From positions 624,629 to 688,628 of the forward strand of contig NZ_LR812090.1 of assembly GCF_903772925.1 (NCBI RefSeq): 64,000 nucleotides of DNA, written 5' to 3'. The stretch is from Alteromonas macleodii (GTDB lineage: Bacteria; Pseudomonadota; Gammaproteobacteria; Enterobacterales; Alteromonadaceae). Shown here piece after piece: positions 8,563 through 18,073 of this stretch (position 1 is its first letter; each line of letters opens with the position of its first letter). The position numbers were made by a program, and so were the translations under genes. The notes under the pieces were generated by a model. It ran no database searches. It was not told the DNA's origin and was given only the letters and a program-made list of their open reading frames with translations.

Positions 8563-9946
8563 ATTCTTGAAACCAGTTTAATTCATCGTGAAGGCTTACT
8601 ACGCTACCCACAATAATCAGTGTGGGCGGCTGAAGCTGAGCTTTTTCCTGCTTAGCCACAATGTCTTCTAGCTTACCGGTTAACACCTGCTGCTTTTCAG
8701 TAGTGGCCGACTGAACCAGTGCTATTGGCGTTGAGGCATCAAGCCCATGTTCAATCATTTTTTCACAAATGATAGGCAAACCTGTTAGCCCCATATAAAA
8801 CACAGCAGTTTGATTCTTTTGTGCAAGGGCAGGCCAGTTGAGCTCAATACTGCCGTTTTTTAAATGGCCTGTAGCAAACACCACAGATTGTGCGTGATCT
8901 CTATGGGTAAGCGGAATACCCGCATAGCTTGACGCACCGCTCGCTGCGGTAATGCCGGGAACTACCTGAAAGTCGATGCCGTGCTGAATAAGTGTTTGAA
9001 TTTCTTCTCCACCGCGCCCGAATATGAAGGGGTCGCCGCCTTTTAAACGCACCACACGATTACCTTTTTTGGCTTCATCAACCATTAATTGGTTAATATC
9101 GTCCTGAGGAAGCGTGTGATTGCTTTTAGCCTTGCCCACATAGATTTTCTCAGCATCGCGACGCACAAGCTCAAGAATTTCTGGTGAAACTAAGCGGTCG
9201 TAAACAACAACGTCAGCTTTTTGCATTAAACGAAGAGCACGAAAGGTAAGTAAGTCTGGATCGCCAGGACCAGCCCCCACCAGATATACTTGGCCTTCTA
9301 CTTTTTTGTCTTCGGCGGCGGCTTGTAGTGCCAATTCAAACGCCTCATCAGCTTTTTTGTCTTGGCCTTTTTCTACCATTTCAGCAATATCGCCATCGAG
9401 TACATCTTCCCAGAAGTAACGTCTAGCGGTAACACCGTTTAGGGTTTGTTTTACTTTATCGCGGAATTTTTCAGAAAACGCACCCAGTCGACTTAAGTTA
9501 GCGGGTAATACCGTTTCTAACTTTTGACGCAAATAACGAAGCAGTACAGGCGCTACGCCACCACTACTCATCGCAATGACAATAGGAGAACGGTCAACAA
9601 TAGAAGGAGTAATAAATTGGCAAAGCGGTGTGTTGTCCACCACGTTAACTAATACTTTATTAGCGCGAGCTAAGTCGTGAATATGCTGGTTAACATCGCC
9701 CTTGTCGGTGGCAATAAACACCATGTCTTTATGGGTAAGGTCGCTATTTTCAAACTCACGTTCAATCAGCGTGACTTTCTCATTTAACGCTAGTTGCTTA
9801 ACCGTGTCACAAACCCAAGGCGCCACTACTGTAATGGTTGCAGGCGTCTTCATAATAAGCTCTAGCTTACGGGCTGCCACTTCACCGGCCCCAACAATAA
9901 GGACATTGAGTTTTCTAGCGTCTAGGAATAGCGGAAAGTAATCCAT
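8561..9946 (-). CDS. cysG: Siroheme synthase CysG
   Basis: This trifunctional enzyme makes siroheme from uroporphyrinogen III: SAM-dependent bismethylation, NAD-dependent precorrin-2 oxidation and ferrochelation. From Met at 9946 it has 461 residues, close to the E. coli length. The N-terminal dehydrogenase/ferrochelatase part shows the NAD motif LIVGAGEVAARK. The C-terminal methyltransferase shows VYLVGAGPGDPDLLT and VVRLKGGDPFIFGRGGEE. The open frame extends 18 residues upstream to a TTG at 10000, but MDYFPLFLDARK is the canonical N-terminus, so I chose 9946. A second methyltransferase, CobA, sits in the nitrate operon at 48.3 kb; CysG probably serves sulfite reductase and basal needs. Confidence 0.95.
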   Translation of the reverse strand: MDYFPLFLDARKLNVLIVGAGEVAARKLELIMKTPATITVVAPWVCDTVKQLALNEKVTLIEREFENSDLTHKDMVFIATDKGDVNQHIHDLARANKVLVNVVDNTPLCQFITPSIVDRSPIVIAMSSGGVAPVLLRYLRQKLETVLPANLSRLGAFSEKFRDKVKQTLNGVTARRYFWEDVLDGDIAEMVEKGQDKKADEAFELALQAAAEDKKVEGQVYLVGAGPGDPDLLTFRALRLMQKADVVVYDRLVSPEILELVRRDAEKIYVGKAKSNHTLPQDDINQLMVDEAKKGNRVVRLKGGDPFIFGRGGEEIQTLIQHGIDFQVVPGITAASGASSYAGIPLTHRDHAQSVVFATGHLKNGSIELNWPALAQKNQTAVFYMGLTGLPIICEKMIEHGLDASTPIALVQSATTEKQQVLTGKLEDIVAKQEKAQLQPPTLIIVGSVVSLHDELNWFQE

Positions 9947-10075
9947 AAAGGTTTTCTTAGCTTTAAATACAAAAAAAGAACTGACACTATTTTGCGCCAA
10001 TTCTTTTTAATTAGAAAACAACGAAAACAGCCTTCATATTGCAATTAGTTATATAAAGGCTGAATGTGTTGCTAT

Positions 10076-11857
10076 TTAGTTCTTACGCTTACGGTTTTCG
10101 CGGTCTCCGCGATTGCCTCGGTCTTCACGGTTGCCGCGAGTTGCTCTGTCGCCACGATTACCACGACCCTCACGCTTAGCTGGTGGCGTATCAGACCATT
10201 CGCGAATATTTAAACGCTGTCCAGCAACACGTGTGCCTTGAAGCGTATCGCGGGTTTCCTTAGGCATGCCGTCAGGAAGGTCTACCGTGCTGAAGTTGTC
10301 ATAAATTTCGATAGCGCCAATGTGCTTCGAGTTTATGTTTGCTTCGTTCGCAATAGCGCCAACGATGTTGCCAGGCTTCGCGCCGTGAACATGACCTACC
10401 TCAATACGGAAACGCTGCATGCCTTCTTCTGGCTTGCGGTTACCACGTGGTACTCTTGGCTTTCTTTCGCGACCATCGCGAGAGTTTCTATCACGGTTAT
10501 CTCGCGGAGGCTTGCTATTAATGTCTGGTCGATCTGACTCTTTAAGAATTAACGGCTCGTCGCCTTGCGCAATTTTAAGTAGCGCAGCCATGATGGTTTC
10601 AGGCGATGCTTCGTTTTCTTCTTTAATCATCTCAACAATAGGCATTAATGATTCAATGCTATCGTCTTGAGTAGCTTCGGCAACCGACTGTTTAAAACGG
10701 CTTAAGCGTGTCTCATTGATTTCGCTGATTGAAGGAATAGGCATCGCTTCAATAGGCTGCTTAGTGGTTTTCTCGATAGAGTACAACAAGCGTTTTTCAC
10801 GGTGAGAGATAAATAGAATTGCATCACCTTGACGACCAGCACGACCGGTACGACCAATACGGTGTACGTAAGACTCACTGTCATACGGAATATCGTAGTT
10901 GATAACGTGACTTACACGCTCAACGTCAAGACCACGGGCTACTACGTCAGTAGCTACAAGAATGTCGATTTTACCCTGCTTTAGCTTTTCAACAGTGCGC
11001 TCACGGGCTGCCTGAGGAATATCACCGTTTAGTGGCTCAACATCGTAACCACGCGCGGATAGTTTATCTGCTAATTCAACAGTAGCGGTTTTCGTGCGTA
11101 CAAAAATGATCATACCGTCGAACACTTCCACTTCCATGATGCGGGTTAGCGCTTCAAGTTTGTGGTGCGGTGCGATTTGGCAGTAACGCTGACGAATCGT
11201 ACTTGCTGTGCTTACCTTTGAGGCAATTTTAACGTGCTTAGGGTCTTTTAAGTAACGCTGAGTAATTTTCTTAATTGGACCAGGCATAGTTGCCGAGAAC
11301 AGCGCAGTTTGGCGCTCTTCTGGTGCGTGGCTAAGAATAAGTTCAACGTCATCAATAAAGCCCATACGAAGCATTTCGTCAGCTTCGTCTAGCACTAAGA
11401 ACTTAAGTTCACTTAAGTCTAGTGTCTTGCGCTTTATATGGTCGATGATACGGCCTGGTGTACCCACAACCACTTGAACGCCGCGCTTAAGCTGTCGAAT
11501 TTGGTTGTCGTACGACTGACCGCCGTATACTGGAAGTACTTTAATTTTTTGACTAAAGCTCGCATAAACCTGAAACGCCTCTGCAACCTGAATAGCTAGT
11601 TCACGGGTTGGGGCTAATACCAGTAATTGCGGCTTACGTTGCTCAGGATCGATATTTGCCAACATAGGCAGGGCAAACGCAGCGGTTTTTCCTGTCCCTG
11701 TCTGTGCCTGACCGAGTAAATCGTGTCCTTCAAGAATAAGAGGAATACTCTCAGCCTGAATAGGAGACGGTTTCTCGTAGCCAACTTTTTCAAGGGCTTG
11801 TAAGATTGGTTCTGGTAAATTGAGGTCTTTAAATGTCATGTCGACAGTTGTTGTCAT
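10076..11857 (-). CDS. deaD: DEAD-box RNA helicase DeaD (CsdA)
   Basis: The 593-residue protein has all DEAD-box motifs: Q-motif region KPSPIQAESIP, Walker A AQTGTGKT, LVLDEADEM, SATMP, ATDVVARGLDV and HRIGRTGRAGR. A DbpA-type RNA-binding domain follows (RFRIEVGHVHGAKPGNIVGA) and then a basic Arg-Gly-Asn-rich tail typical of DeaD. It unwinds structured RNA in ribosome assembly and mRNA decay, especially in the cold. It is transcribed away from the prsT-like gene. Length and domain order match the family, so identification is confident. Confidence 0.95.
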   Translation of the reverse strand: MTTTVDMTFKDLNLPEPILQALEKVGYEKPSPIQAESIPLILEGHDLLGQAQTGTGKTAAFALPMLANIDPEQRKPQLLVLAPTRELAIQVAEAFQVYASFSQKIKVLPVYGGQSYDNQIRQLKRGVQVVVGTPGRIIDHIKRKTLDLSELKFLVLDEADEMLRMGFIDDVELILSHAPEERQTALFSATMPGPIKKITQRYLKDPKHVKIASKVSTASTIRQRYCQIAPHHKLEALTRIMEVEVFDGMIIFVRTKTATVELADKLSARGYDVEPLNGDIPQAARERTVEKLKQGKIDILVATDVVARGLDVERVSHVINYDIPYDSESYVHRIGRTGRAGRQGDAILFISHREKRLLYSIEKTTKQPIEAMPIPSISEINETRLSRFKQSVAEATQDDSIESLMPIVEMIKEENEASPETIMAALLKIAQGDEPLILKESDRPDINSKPPRDNRDRNSRDGRERKPRVPRGNRKPEEGMQRFRIEVGHVHGAKPGNIVGAIANEANINSKHIGAIEIYDNFSTVDLPDGMPKETRDTLQGTRVAGQRLNIREWSDTPPAKREGRGNRGDRATRGNREDRGNRGDRENRKRKN

Positions 11858-12162
11858 TAAGGGTCCTGGTGCATTAAGTAAGGAGGGTGCGGCATACGAC
11901 TAAACCGTACTTTTTCGGTTTATTATCGCAAGACGCTATACAGCGTTGAACTGGCCTGTCCGGCGAGTTAATGAAGCGTATTCTTAGCGTATTTCGCGAT
12001 ATGCTTGCCAGCAGTGTTGCAAAAAACAGTATTATATTCGAATAATGGACAGGTTGCCACGAAATTGCACAAATTCGATGAAATAATAAGCAGTTTAGTC
12101 AGTGCTTTTGACATAGAGCTGGAATGTGACGACAAAAATCTGAGGAAGGGCAAGGAATTACA
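11858..12162. other. Divergent promoter region, deaD / prsT-like gene
   Basis: This 305-bp region between divergent genes must contain the deaD leader and the promoter of the TPR lipoprotein gene. Short inverted repeats are visible (CGCTATACAGCG near 11933-11944 and an AT-rich near-palindrome around TTCGAA at about 12036). I could not assign any to a known regulator. Confidence 0.4.
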
Positions 12163-14937
12163 ATGACAAAGCATAGAACTAATAAATTAATTAAACGCAC
12201 CACGTTAGCAGTTATGTTAACCAGTGCACTTTTGTCAGGGTGTAGCGAGAAGTCGATGGAAAGCCATTTGGCTGATGCGAGAAACTATGCCTCTCAACAG
12301 CAGCTTGATGCCGCCATCGTTGAATACAAAAACGCTATTCAAAAGGGGCCTAATGCGGCAGAACCTCGCTTTGAGCTCGGAAAACTGTACCTACAACAAA
12401 ATAATTATGCGGCAGCAGAAAAAGAACTTAACAAGGCAATGGACTTAGGCCACCCCGTAAGCCAAGTTATTCCATTGTTATCAGTTGCCTACCAGCAGTC
12501 AGGAGCAGAAAATGCCCTTGCTGAAGTAGATTATCGCGCAGAAGGAATGACCGCGGTTGAATCCGCAGAAGTGGGCTTTTATAAGCTTCAAGCACTTATG
12601 CAGCTTGGTAAAAACGAAGAGGCGCAAGCGCTTCTAGCCGAGCTTTCTACCCTAGATACCAGTTCGGTTTACAAGGGCCTTATTGATAGTTACGCTTTTG
12701 TGCTAGAAAACGATATGGAAGGCGCATTAGCCGCAACAGAAGCCTTGCGTGAGCAAGCGCCGACCAACAAAGACGTATTGCAACAGCTTGCCAAAATTTA
12801 CCTGCAAAATGGCGAACCCGAAAAAGCCGCAGAGGTGTATGGCGTTTACGTTAGTCAGTTTCCAGATGACGTTACCAGTAAATTTGCGTATGCCGCGCTT
12901 CTTATTGAAATAAGAGATCTGGATAAAGCTCAGCCTATTGTGGATGATTTGTTGGTGCTAAACGAAAACCATCCGCTGCTAAATACCTTTAAAGGCATTA
13001 TTGAGTCGGCAAACGAGAATTACGCGAAAGCCCTTGAACACTTGGAAATTGCCGTTCAAAACGGTAGGAGTGATCAGGTTGTGCGTTTGGTTGCGGGTTT
13101 TAGTGCGTATCAAATTCAAGATTTCGAGGCGGCCCAGCGCCACTTAACCATGGTGGCGTCTAGCTTGCCTGATAATCACCCAGGCCTTCGAATGCTGGCA
13201 GACAGCATGCTCCAACTCGGTGAAAACGATGAGGCCCTTGAGGTTCTGGCTAGAGTTGAAGGTGAACAAGGTGTTGATGCTGCCCTGTTTTCGAAAGCCA
13301 GTTATCAATTGCTTAGAGAAGGCAACGTTGTTGGCGCTCAGCAGATGATAGAAAAATCAGAAGGGGTTAGTACCACAGCCGAAGACTTATCACGTTTAGG
13401 TGTTTTACAGCTTTCATTAAACGACATTGATGGGTTAGTAAACCTTGAGCAGGCGGTTGAGCAAGCGCCTGAGTCTGTCACCTCACAAGCAACCTTACTG
13501 CGCGCCTATATAGCGACTAACCAGCTTGAAAAGGCGAAAAGTGCGGCCAAAGAGTGGCACGAAGCGTCGCCACAGACTGCGGCTCCCTTGATCTATTTAG
13601 GAAACATTGCAACGGCAGAAGGGGCTTATCAAGACGCGGCGCAGTACCTAGATAAAGCAAGCGAGCTCAACGACGCCGGTAATGAGGTTACGTACTCCAG
13701 AGCTAAATTGCTGGTTGCCGAGGGCAAGAAAGAAAATGCAGTTGCGTTTATCCGCGCTTTTATCGACGAGAACCCTGCTGACGTCCAAGCTTTGGCGCTG
13801 TGGTTCGCGCTCGCAATGGAAAGCGGCAATGCAGACGCCGTTGTTAAGCATGCACAAACGCAGTTTAATGCTAATGAAGGCGATATTAATCTAAGACTTT
13901 TACTCGCGAGAATGTACTCGCTTAATAACCAATTAGATAAAACTGTTTCGCTGTTGAGAGCTGTTGAAGGTGATGAGTCATCACCTCAGACTTTCTGGAA
14001 TTTAAAAGGCCAGGCACTTATTGCCACTAATAACGTAAAAGAAGCCACGACCTTCTTTGACCGCTGGTTATCAATTTACCCACAAGATAAAAATGCGGTA
14101 TTGGGCAAGCTGCTTATCGTAGACTCTCAAAAGCAATTCAAGCAAGGGTTAGCGCTAACAAACAAGGTGTTATCTAAGCGCCCAGACGCTCAACTAACGC
14201 TCTTGAAAGCGTATTTTCATAGCCGTCTTGGTCAATCTAAACCGGCATGGGAAATTATCAATAATGTCTCTGACGAGGTTAAGGCATTGCCGTTCGTAAG
14301 AGGCATTATTGCGCGTTTACATCTTATAGATAAAGCGCCAGAGCAGGCCGTAGATCACGCCAAAGCCGCTTATGATGCTACTTCAAACTCAGACAATGCT
14401 TTGCTGCTTGTTGCAGCCCTTGAGATGTCAGGTAAAAAAGAGCAAGCGTTTAGCTTTTTGCAAAAGCATGTAAATGCGCACAATAACGACGTACAAAGTG
14501 CAATGTTGTTAGCTGAGCGCCAAATAGGTAATGATAGAGCCGCAGCTATAGATACCTATGAACTTATACTTACAAAAACGCCTGACAATTTTGTGGTGCT
14601 TAACAACTTGGCGTATTTAGCGTTTGAAGAAAAAAACCTTCAGCGAGCAGAAGAGCTAGCGAAAAAAGCGGTATCGCTGCAAAGTGAAAATGCTGATGCT
14701 GTGGACACATTAGCGCAGATTTATATCGCTAAAGGTGAGAAAGAAGAAGCGCTAACCTTGTATGAGCAAATATCAACAGGGCCCATTGCTAGCGATGAAG
14801 TGTATTTAAATCACGTCGCCTTATTGCTTAAGCTCGATAAAAAAGAGTTAGCAAAACGACGCTTAGCAAGTAGGGAGTTTACCTCTGAAGCCGCGAAGCA
14901 AAGAGTAGAAAGCCTTAAGCAGCAATACGGCGTGTAA
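12163..14937 (+). CDS. prsT: PrsT-like TPR-repeat lipoprotein
   Basis: The 924-residue protein has a lipoprotein signal peptide with lipobox LLSGC (Cys27). Its body is built almost entirely of tetratricopeptide-type helical repeats (AEPRFELGKLYLQQNNYAAA is a clear unit). Length, lipobox and start (SHLADARNYASQQQLDAA) match the PrsT family, which normally accompanies the PEP-CTERM/exosortase A exopolysaccharide system. No exosortase, PEP-CTERM protein or polysaccharide gene is nearby, so here it is an orphan copy. It is likely a periplasm-facing scaffold on a membrane. It is monocistronic and followed by a strong hairpin. Confidence 0.8.
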   Translation: MTKHRTNKLIKRTTLAVMLTSALLSGCSEKSMESHLADARNYASQQQLDAAIVEYKNAIQKGPNAAEPRFELGKLYLQQNNYAAAEKELNKAMDLGHPVSQVIPLLSVAYQQSGAENALAEVDYRAEGMTAVESAEVGFYKLQALMQLGKNEEAQALLAELSTLDTSSVYKGLIDSYAFVLENDMEGALAATEALREQAPTNKDVLQQLAKIYLQNGEPEKAAEVYGVYVSQFPDDVTSKFAYAALLIEIRDLDKAQPIVDDLLVLNENHPLLNTFKGIIESANENYAKALEHLEIAVQNGRSDQVVRLVAGFSAYQIQDFEAAQRHLTMVASSLPDNHPGLRMLADSMLQLGENDEALEVLARVEGEQGVDAALFSKASYQLLREGNVVGAQQMIEKSEGVSTTAEDLSRLGVLQLSLNDIDGLVNLEQAVEQAPESVTSQATLLRAYIATNQLEKAKSAAKEWHEASPQTAAPLIYLGNIATAEGAYQDAAQYLDKASELNDAGNEVTYSRAKLLVAEGKKENAVAFIRAFIDENPADVQALALWFALAMESGNADAVVKHAQTQFNANEGDINLRLLLARMYSLNNQLDKTVSLLRAVEGDESSPQTFWNLKGQALIATNNVKEATTFFDRWLSIYPQDKNAVLGKLLIVDSQKQFKQGLALTNKVLSKRPDAQLTLLKAYFHSRLGQSKPAWEIINNVSDEVKALPFVRGIIARLHLIDKAPEQAVDHAKAAYDATSNSDNALLLVAALEMSGKKEQAFSFLQKHVNAHNNDVQSAMLLAERQIGNDRAAAIDTYELILTKTPDNFVVLNNLAYLAFEEKNLQRAEELAKKAVSLQSENADAVDTLAQIYIAKGEKEEALTLYEQISTGPIASDEVYLNHVALLLKLDKKELAKRRLASREFTSEAAKQRVESLKQQYGV

Positions 14938-15009
14938 GGCGCTTTGATAAAGGTTTTAGCTATTTAACTGACTTTGTTAGTTTTCTTTAGTAGCAAAAAC
15001 TGAAATGAA

Positions 15010-15034
15010 AGAAGGCCACTTATCGTGGCCTTCT
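15010..15034. terminator. Hairpin terminator after the prsT-like gene
   Basis: AGAAGGCCAC / GTGGCCTTCT is a 10-bp perfect stem with a TTATC loop. CTTTAT follows on the plus side and TTTCATTTCA on the minus side. It lies between convergent genes and may act in both directions. Confidence 0.7.
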
Positions 15035-15105
15035 CTTTATGGTTGCCTGCCTGTCTGCTTGGGAAGCTTCTGATTAACTACCTGTGTCTAGACAGCCTCA
15101 GGCAC

Positions 15106-15942
15106 TCATTCTCTGCTATTTTGTGACGCGACCTGCGCTTTTAGATCCCGTAACTCTTTGAGCACGTCATGCAGCGTAGGCTCGATATTGCCTTGTGCGA
15201 TTTGCTCTTCAAGTAAGGCGGCTTCTTTTTCTGCTCTTGCCTTTTCGTTTTCTCTTTCCATCACATTTACCACAATGCCGATAACCATGTTGAGGAAAGC
15301 GAATGCGGTAAAGAATATAAAGGTTAAGTAGAAAATCCAACTTAGTGAGTACACTTCTTGAGTTTCGTACATCACATCTGTCCAATCTTCGAAGGTCATG
15401 ATCCTAAAGAGTGTCAGCATAGAGATGGTGATATCGCCCCACAACACAGGGTTAATATTTTCAAACAATGTGCTGCCTACCGCTGCGTATATATAGAAGA
15501 TGATAAACATCAGCAGCATGACATAGCCTAGCTGAGGCAAAGCTTTCACTAGAGAAACAAGGAGTATTCTAAGCTCTGGGATGATTGAAATCATACGAAG
15601 CACGCGGAAGACCCGCACTAAACGCGCAATCAGCGCAAGCTCAGTGTCGTCTGCCGGGATTAGACTGATAACTACAATGAGGGTGTCAAACCAGTTCCAG
15701 AAGCTTTTGAAAAAGTAACGCTTTTGCTTCTCCGCTAGAAAGCGAATTGTGATTTCAGTTAGAAAAAAAGCGCTAATAAACCAGTCTAAAAACAAAGTAA
15801 TAGATGACATGCCAGTGGGTAGTTCATAGGTCTTCGCACCGACTAATAACGCCGATATCACGATGACGCTGATAACAAAGGCTTCAAACCATTTGTTTGC
15901 TCTTATGCGCTCAAATTTATTTTGTAGTTCAGAGGCTTGCAT
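15106..15942 (-). CDS. Voltage-gated-type cation channel (single 6-TM subunit)
   Basis: The 278-residue protein has six membrane segments and matches the bacterial NaChBac/NavAb 'ion transporter' family. S4 carries arginines every third residue (Arg107, 110, 113, 116 in ARLVRVFRVLRM). The pore filter is TFEDWTD (183-189), followed by S6 FLNMVIGIVVNVMERE and a charged C-terminal coiled coil. It would form homotetramers in the inner membrane. The filter is more acidic than the TLESW of sodium channels: Asp after Glu and Asp two after Trp. That resembles calcium-selective filters. Ion selectivity is inference. The gene stands alone, convergent with the prsT-like gene. Confidence 0.88.
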   Translation of the reverse strand: MQASELQNKFERIRANKWFEAFVISVIVISALLVGAKTYELPTGMSSITLFLDWFISAFFLTEITIRFLAEKQKRYFFKSFWNWFDTLIVVISLIPADDTELALIARLVRVFRVLRMISIIPELRILLVSLVKALPQLGYVMLLMFIIFYIYAAVGSTLFENINPVLWGDITISMLTLFRIMTFEDWTDVMYETQEVYSLSWIFYLTFIFFTAFAFLNMVIGIVVNVMERENEKARAEKEAALLEEQIAQGNIEPTLHDVLKELRDLKAQVASQNSRE

Positions 15943-16130
15943 TTTTATTTATCACTCAAGAAAAAAACAATAAACCAAGAGGCTTGTCGTAAGCTTACTT
16001 GGCGTTATACTAAAGTTGTTGTTCGCACACTTTATGCGCCAAAATGTAGGGGCAAAAAGGCGACTTTAAAGCCTTAAACCCGGCAAAAATAACATCACTA
16101 AAAATAGAGACAAATTCAAAGGGCATAATC

Positions 16131-16283
16131 ATGGATGATGAGTTACAGCTGTTGCAAGAGAAATTACGCGTCGTTTCAATGCGTTTATCTAATTTTGTAA
16201 TGACTAAGCAAAATGCCGAAGCCTTATGTGCTGACTACCGGCAGCTGCTAGGTGCTTTACAAAAGTTTTCTTGCGGCAAATAA
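16131..16283 (+). CDS. Small hypothetical protein (50 residues)
   Basis: An ATG-initiated frame of 50 codons encodes a mostly helical, charged peptide starting MDDELQLLQEKLRVVSMRLS and ending FSCGK. It lies alone in the gap between the channel gene and tolC. No strong Shine-Dalgarno is visible. The amphipathic heptad-like leucine spacing suggests a short coiled coil. I do not recognise it. It is a reasonable small-gene candidate but may be chance. Confidence 0.4.
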   Translation: MDDELQLLQEKLRVVSMRLSNFVMTKQNAEALCADYRQLLGALQKFSCGK

Positions 16284-16330
16284 GCACGCTTTTACACCAC
16301 AACATATAGTGTATAAACGCTAAACATGTA

Positions 16331-16360
16331 CAAAAAAGGGCAGCCAGTAGCTACCCTCTT
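16331..16360 (-). terminator. tolC terminator
   Basis: On the minus strand GGGTAGC-TACTG-GCTGCCC forms a stem with one mismatch and is followed by TTTTTTG, downstream of the tolC stop. Confidence 0.7.
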
Positions 16361-16400
16361 TACGTCGTATTCAAACGCTTATCTAGCGATATAAAACAAC

Positions 16401-17798
16401 CTATTTGTTGCTATTGCTCTCGACTGGCTTAAGACCGCGGTTGATCATAGCCACATCTTCGCCTGTAAGGGTTCCCGCCGCTTGCTTAAGTGTAATAACA
16501 GACTGAATGAAGTCATAGCGCGCACCAGCAAGATTACGACGCGCATCAAACAGGTTACGTGTGCTATCAAGCACATCAACAATAGTACGCGTACCTACAT
16601 CAAATCCAGCTTCTGTTGCTTTAAGCGCGCTATCCGCCGACACAACTGACTGTTCAAGTGCGCGAATAGTTGAGATAGACGCTTTTACATTGTTAAACGA
16701 GCTACGAACCGACTGTACGGTTTGACGATACGTTTGTTCTGCAGCTTGGCTCGCAGCAACGTAGTTGTACTTCGCTTGCGATGTTTGCGCGCTTACGCTG
16801 CCACCTTGGTAAATAGGCACGTTCAGTGAGATACCAATTGATTGGCTATCTAGATAAGGCGTTTCATAACCAAATGGAGTCGTTGAGCCATCGTCGTTAA
16901 GAATTTCAGCGTCTACATCGTCTTTAGAGCGGCCATAGCTGCCAGACAGCGACAAGGTTGGTAAATGACCCGAACGTGCAATTGCAATGTCTTCTTTCGC
17001 CACGTCCATAGCTAAACGGTCTACCAGCAATGCTAAGTTTTTGTCTTGAGCGGTTTCTAGCCAGCTATCTACGGTTTCAGGCACCGGCATTGTGGCCGAG
17101 AAATTATCTTTATTTAATCCGTAAAGACGGTCGTGATATTTACCTGTAATCACGCGCAGCGCTTCAAGAGCAAATTCAAGTTCATTTTTAGCCTGAATCT
17201 CCTGAGCGACTGTGCTGTCGTAGTTTGCTTGCGCTTCATGCACGTCAGTAATCGCAGTAAGACCAACTTCAAAACGTTGACGGGTTTGTTCAAGTTGACG
17301 TTCAATCGCACGTTTTTCTGAACCTACAAACTCTACGTTGTCACGGGCGCGCAGCACGTCAAAGTAAGCCGTAACCGTACGTACAATAAGGTCTTGCATG
17401 CTTGCCGCAAGTTGTGCATCGCTTTGTTCAGCAATTTTTTCAGCGCGGTCTAAGCCCAACCAATTAGCGTGGTCGTACAACGACATTGAAAGTGTTAACC
17501 CGTAGTCGATGGTGTCTACTTCTGTATCTGTGGTAAATACCTGAAGGCCGTTGTCACCAGCAGCTTGTTGAAAGCGTTCAGAATCTGACATGGTGTAGCC
17601 CACAGAGCCAGAGATTTGCGGTAGTAGACTTGCACGACTAATACTGATTCCTTCAAACGCAGCATCACGTTGCGCTTTCGCTTGGTTTACCAATGGATCG
17701 TTCGCCAGTGCTTGTTGATATACCTGCATTAGGTCATCGGCTAGTGCACCAGTTGTCATCGAAACACCGATAACCAGCGACAGAAGTGTTCGTTTCAT
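16401..17798 (-). CDS. tolC: Outer-membrane efflux channel TolC
   Basis: The 465-residue protein has a signal peptide ending ...MTTGALA (about residue 20). It shows the duplicated long-helix/beta-barrel architecture of TolC: a DLMQVYQQALANDPLVNQAKAQ-type start (residues 22 on) and a second-half repeat with GYETPYLDSQSIGISLNVPIY. TolC trimers form the outer-membrane exit duct for tripartite efflux pumps and type I secretion. It lies directly upstream of, and divergent from, nudF-yqiB-cpdA-yqiA-parE, the same order as in Enterobacterales, which supports orthology. A terminator follows. Confidence 0.95.
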   Translation of the reverse strand: MKRTLLSLVIGVSMTTGALADDLMQVYQQALANDPLVNQAKAQRDAAFEGISISRASLLPQISGSVGYTMSDSERFQQAAGDNGLQVFTTDTEVDTIDYGLTLSMSLYDHANWLGLDRAEKIAEQSDAQLAASMQDLIVRTVTAYFDVLRARDNVEFVGSEKRAIERQLEQTRQRFEVGLTAITDVHEAQANYDSTVAQEIQAKNELEFALEALRVITGKYHDRLYGLNKDNFSATMPVPETVDSWLETAQDKNLALLVDRLAMDVAKEDIAIARSGHLPTLSLSGSYGRSKDDVDAEILNDDGSTTPFGYETPYLDSQSIGISLNVPIYQGGSVSAQTSQAKYNYVAASQAAEQTYRQTVQSVRSSFNNVKASISTIRALEQSVVSADSALKATEAGFDVGTRTIVDVLDSTRNLFDARRNLAGARYDFIQSVITLKQAAGTLTGEDVAMINRGLKPVESNSNK

Positions 17799-18073
17799 GC
17801 TTACGTCTTCCTGTTGTGTTCAAGTTGCGTCGTCATTTATTCGTTAAGACGACTTATTAAAACCAAGTGTATGAAAATTCAACCACAAACCGAAAGTCCA
17901 AACTCGTAACAGTATTCGTTTAACTGTAACAGAATATGTGATCTACCCACGCAATTTTTATAGTAATAGACGACTTGTAATATGAGTTTTCTGTTATTCG
18001 TACACACTCAACATCGCATTTTACATGCGTATACATGGTTGATGTGTAAATGTACTATGTATGATAAATCTAT

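Noticed and set aside
10238..10670. Plus-strand frames opposite the deaD tail
   Set aside because: They are antisense shadows of the arginine/glycine-rich DeaD C-terminus.
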